A stretch of DNA of 64,000 nt from AP-15 sp963724435 (GTDB taxonomy: Bacteria > Pseudomonadota > Alphaproteobacteria > ATCC43930 > CGMCC-115725), in assembly GCA_963724435.1 (NCBI GenBank), contig CAVRUN010000001.1, forward strand, positions 1,426,001 through 1,490,000, read 5' to 3'. Below are positions 62,238-64,000 of this stretch, one piece after another (position 1 is the first letter of the stretch; every line of letters begins with the position of its first letter). Both the position numbers and the translations under genes were made by a program. The notes under the pieces are model-generated. The model searched no databases. It was not told where the DNA came from and was given only the letters and a program-made list of their open reading frames with translations.

Positions 62238-63068
62238 CTAGCGGGACCAGTCAAATTCGACATCGGAAGCGGCTAATAAATCGGGCCCGCAACGCTCCGC
62301 AATCCGGGCATGCTGGACAGCCGAGGGCTCAACTCGGTAACGGCGGCGAAGACTGCCTGCCTCAGCCGAGTGGGCGTTCGCCATATGCTTTGCAATGAGT
62401 TTGCCGACTTCGCGCGAAAATGGGCCGGTCTGCTGCTCTATGTAGACGACGCGTAACGCGCCTGGGTAATCGGGCTCCCGCGCAAACCGCTCGCCGAGCC
62501 AGTGATCGATTGTTTCCAATCCGCGCATCGGGTCACCCGTGGCGGGATCGCGGCCGTAGAGGCCGTCGAAAATATGCAATTCGTCAGGCAACCGCCGGGC
62601 GCCGGCAATTGCGTCGATCGCCGGCATACCGCCCCCGGAATGTGCTGACAGAATGAACCGGCTCAATTTTAATTCACTGCCTCTTAAGGATGCCGCCGAG
62701 GCAAAGATCGACAGGGCATAATTGATCAGCCGGTCCATTCCGCCCGCGAGCAGACCGGGAAAATCGTACCAGCTGTAACGCAACCAGTTGCCGCGCGGCA
62801 ACAAAGCCAAGGTCGGCCGGGTTCGGCGCGACAAATCGAGCCCGCTACGCGACGCCTTTTCGGACAGTGGCATGGTCCCGCCGCTCCGCGAAAACCCGTG
62901 AAGGTAAACCACGACGTCAATGCTCGATAGCGCGACTGGAATCGTATTCCAGCGCAAAAACAAATCGGGCTGAGTCCCGGCATGTGTCTGAAGGACCGGC
63001 GTTTCCGACAGATATGCTTCGCCGGGCACGAGGTTTGTCCCCGACCGAGAAACCGCAATATCCGGCAT
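62238..63068 (-). CDS. Alpha/beta-hydrolase-like hypothetical protein
   Basis: 276 residues. The central part has an alpha/beta-hydrolase appearance: DVVVYLHGFSRSGG (oxyanion region) and SRFILSAHSGGGMPAID, whose His-Ser-Gly-Gly-Gly matches a nucleophile elbow. A possible Asp is in HIFDGLYGRDPATGD and a late His in KLIAKHMANAHSAE. There is no signal peptide. I cannot assign a subfamily. It is alone between the efflux pair and a methyltransferase gene. Confidence 0.6.
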   Translation of the reverse strand: MPDIAVSRSGTNLVPGEAYLSETPVLQTHAGTQPDLFLRWNTIPVALSSIDVVVYLHGFSRSGGTMPLSEKASRSGLDLSRRTRPTLALLPRGNWLRYSWYDFPGLLAGGMDRLINYALSIFASAASLRGSELKLSRFILSAHSGGGMPAIDAIAGARRLPDELHIFDGLYGRDPATGDPMRGLETIDHWLGERFAREPDYPGALRVVYIEQQTGPFSREVGKLIAKHMANAHSAEAGSLRRRYRVEPSAVQHARIAERCGPDLLAASDVEFDWSR

Positions 63069-63180
63069 TTTTGCTCAATCCCTTTCAGCCAAAGGCATGC
63101 ACATTGTGCCGTTCGCTCCTGGGTCGTTAGTCAGCCGTCACCGCAGGCCGGTAACGCGCAACTGCCTTCCCGTGGCGTCT

Positions 63181-64000
63181 TTAGCCGCGTGTCAACCGCT
63201 GTCCCGCGACGCGCGTCTGCGGCGCCCACCCTGTCAGATAAAGAACCTCGAACGTCGCCGAGATCCGGCCGTCTTCGGAACCGAAGCGTCCGGCATAGAT
63301 CGCCGCCGCACGCGCCAAGGTGGCGCGGCGGAGCATCCCTCGCCGGCGGGCTACAAGCACATTGGTTTCGCCCATGCTGCGAAGGTCACGCATTAGAGCT
63401 ATGATGTCAGAATAATGCACGGTAATCGTGTCGGCATCGGCCACCGGCAGCGCAAAGCCGGCGCGCTGGAGCAGTACGACAGCATCCAACAGCTCGACAG
63501 TCGGCGAGACGCGCGGGCTGGCGCCGTTTTCTTCAGCAAGCTCGGCCTCGATCAACACCGTTCGCAGCTCGACCAAACTCGCACCCCCGAACATCGCGGC
63601 GAGCATCAGACCATCGGGTTTTAGGGCTCGGCGCAGCTGAATCAGCGCGCCGGGCAGGTCCCCCGCCCAGTGCAGCGCGAGTCCGCTGACGACGAGATCG
63701 AAAGACTGATCGCGAAAGGGCAGAAGGTCGGGGTCGGCGGCGGCGCGCATCCCGCCCAACTGCTTCAAAAAGAGGGGAGCTGGCTCCACAGCGACGATAT
63801 TTCGGATCCCCAATCGGGCCGCAAGGGCGCGCGAAAAGGCCCCGCAATGAGCGCCCAGGTCCAGCACCGCCTCGAACGGGCGCTGGACGTCCTCAAGTCT
63901 GTCGATCAAGCGCTCGGCGATTTCCGCGTGTAGAAAATCGGTGCAGCCCTGTCGCGCGGCTCTGTTGCGGTGCTGCCGCCAAGCACCTCGGTCGAACAGC
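63181..64000 (-). CDS. SAM-dependent methyltransferase, C-terminal part (NDUFAF5/BioC-like; gene runs off the right edge)
   Basis: About 273 codons are visible. The upstream segment reads LFDRGAWRQHRNRAARQGCTDFLHAEIAERLID, which resembles the family opening, so only a few residues are missing. The SAM loop is VLDLGAHCGAFSRALAARLG (usually GxGxG; here the second Gly is Cys), then IVAVEPAPLFLKQ and FDLVVSGLALHWAGDLPGALIQLRRALKPDGLMLAAMFGG. It is close to the mitochondrial complex I assembly factor NDUFAF5 and to BioC. The substrate cannot be decided. Confidence 0.83.
   Translation of the reverse strand, partial: LFDRGAWRQHRNRAARQGCTDFLHAEIAERLIDRLEDVQRPFEAVLDLGAHCGAFSRALAARLGIRNIVAVEPAPLFLKQLGGMRAAADPDLLPFRDQSFDLVVSGLALHWAGDLPGALIQLRRALKPDGLMLAAMFGGASLVELRTVLIEAELAEENGASPRVSPTVELLDAVVLLQRAGFALPVADADTITVHYSDIIALMRDLRSMGETNVLVARRRGMLRRATLARAAAIYAGRFGSEDGRISATFEVLYLTGWAPQTRVAGQRLTRG

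Overview
The window is a GC-rich (roughly 60 to 65 percent by eye) bacterial chromosome segment. Gene content points to an alphaproteobacterium, probably in the Rhodospirillales/Acetobacteraceae neighbourhood: the order rimP-nusA-ylxR-infB-rbfA-truB-rpsO-pnp, a uracil-DNA glycosylase next to moaB and divergent from rplM-rpsI, an Irr-type Fur regulator, and many flavin, CoA and ABC-transport catabolic genes. I found no rRNA, tRNA or CRISPR array. The placement is inference from gene content, not from any search.

Layout. 1-9.2 kb: an amidohydrolase fragment, a luciferase-like flavoenzyme, an MBL-fold hydrolase, an AT-richer GT87-like membrane protein, then a six-gene leftward branched-chain-amino-acid-type ABC transport operon (binding protein, a monohaem cytochrome P460-type protein, livH, livM, livG, livF). 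9.2-20.4 kb: a threonine-synthase-like enzyme; a leftward moaB / acyl-CoA dehydrogenase / CaiB-type CoA-transferase group; uracil-DNA glycosylase divergent from rplM-rpsI; an FMN-binding protein; an N-formylglutamate amidohydrolase-like enzyme; an aspartoacylase-like enzyme overlapping a deoxyinosine-type DNA glycosylase; and a second luciferase-like flavoenzyme. 20.6-23.5 kb: a zinc-type dehydrogenase pseudogene split by an IS256-family element. The element has a 9-bp target duplication and carries a second copy of its own left end plus 284 bp of unexplained sequence. 23.7-30.9 kb: irr, a three-gene NHL / DUF1501 / DUF1800 operon with a strong sigma70-like promoter, nitronate monooxygenase and a glycerophosphodiester phosphodiesterase.

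30.9-40.3 kb is the core leftward transcription/translation operon. It is preceded by a terminator-like leader hairpin, and its pnp gene carries one apparent +1 frameshift. 40.4-47.5 kb: GMC oxidoreductase, a ThDP enzyme, a serine beta-lactamase-like hydrolase and an ABC-F ATPase. 47.9-52 kb is an envelope block: a pair of tandem His/Met-containing exported paralogues, a Lys/Ser-rich exported peptide and an OmpA-family porin with a good terminator. 52-59.7 kb: an alkyl-DHAP-synthase-like flavoenzyme, two D-2-hydroxyacid dehydrogenases, a GT39-like membrane glycosyltransferase behind a duplicated ribosome-binding region, an HpcH/HpaI aldolase and an SMP-30-like lactonase broken by an amber codon. 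59.7-64 kb: a FUSC/HlyD efflux pair behind a 25-bp tandem repeat, an unplaced alpha/beta-hydrolase-like protein and the 3' part of a methyltransferase gene.

No defence island, secretion system or natural-product cluster is evident. The most unusual items are the IS256 element with its duplicated left end and captured DNA, the cytoplasmic-looking DUF1800/DUF1501/NHL operon, the cytochrome inside the liv operon, the tandem His/Met-rich paralogues, and several lesions (pnp, dehydrogenase, SMP-30). The lesions are either real gene decay or sequencing error.
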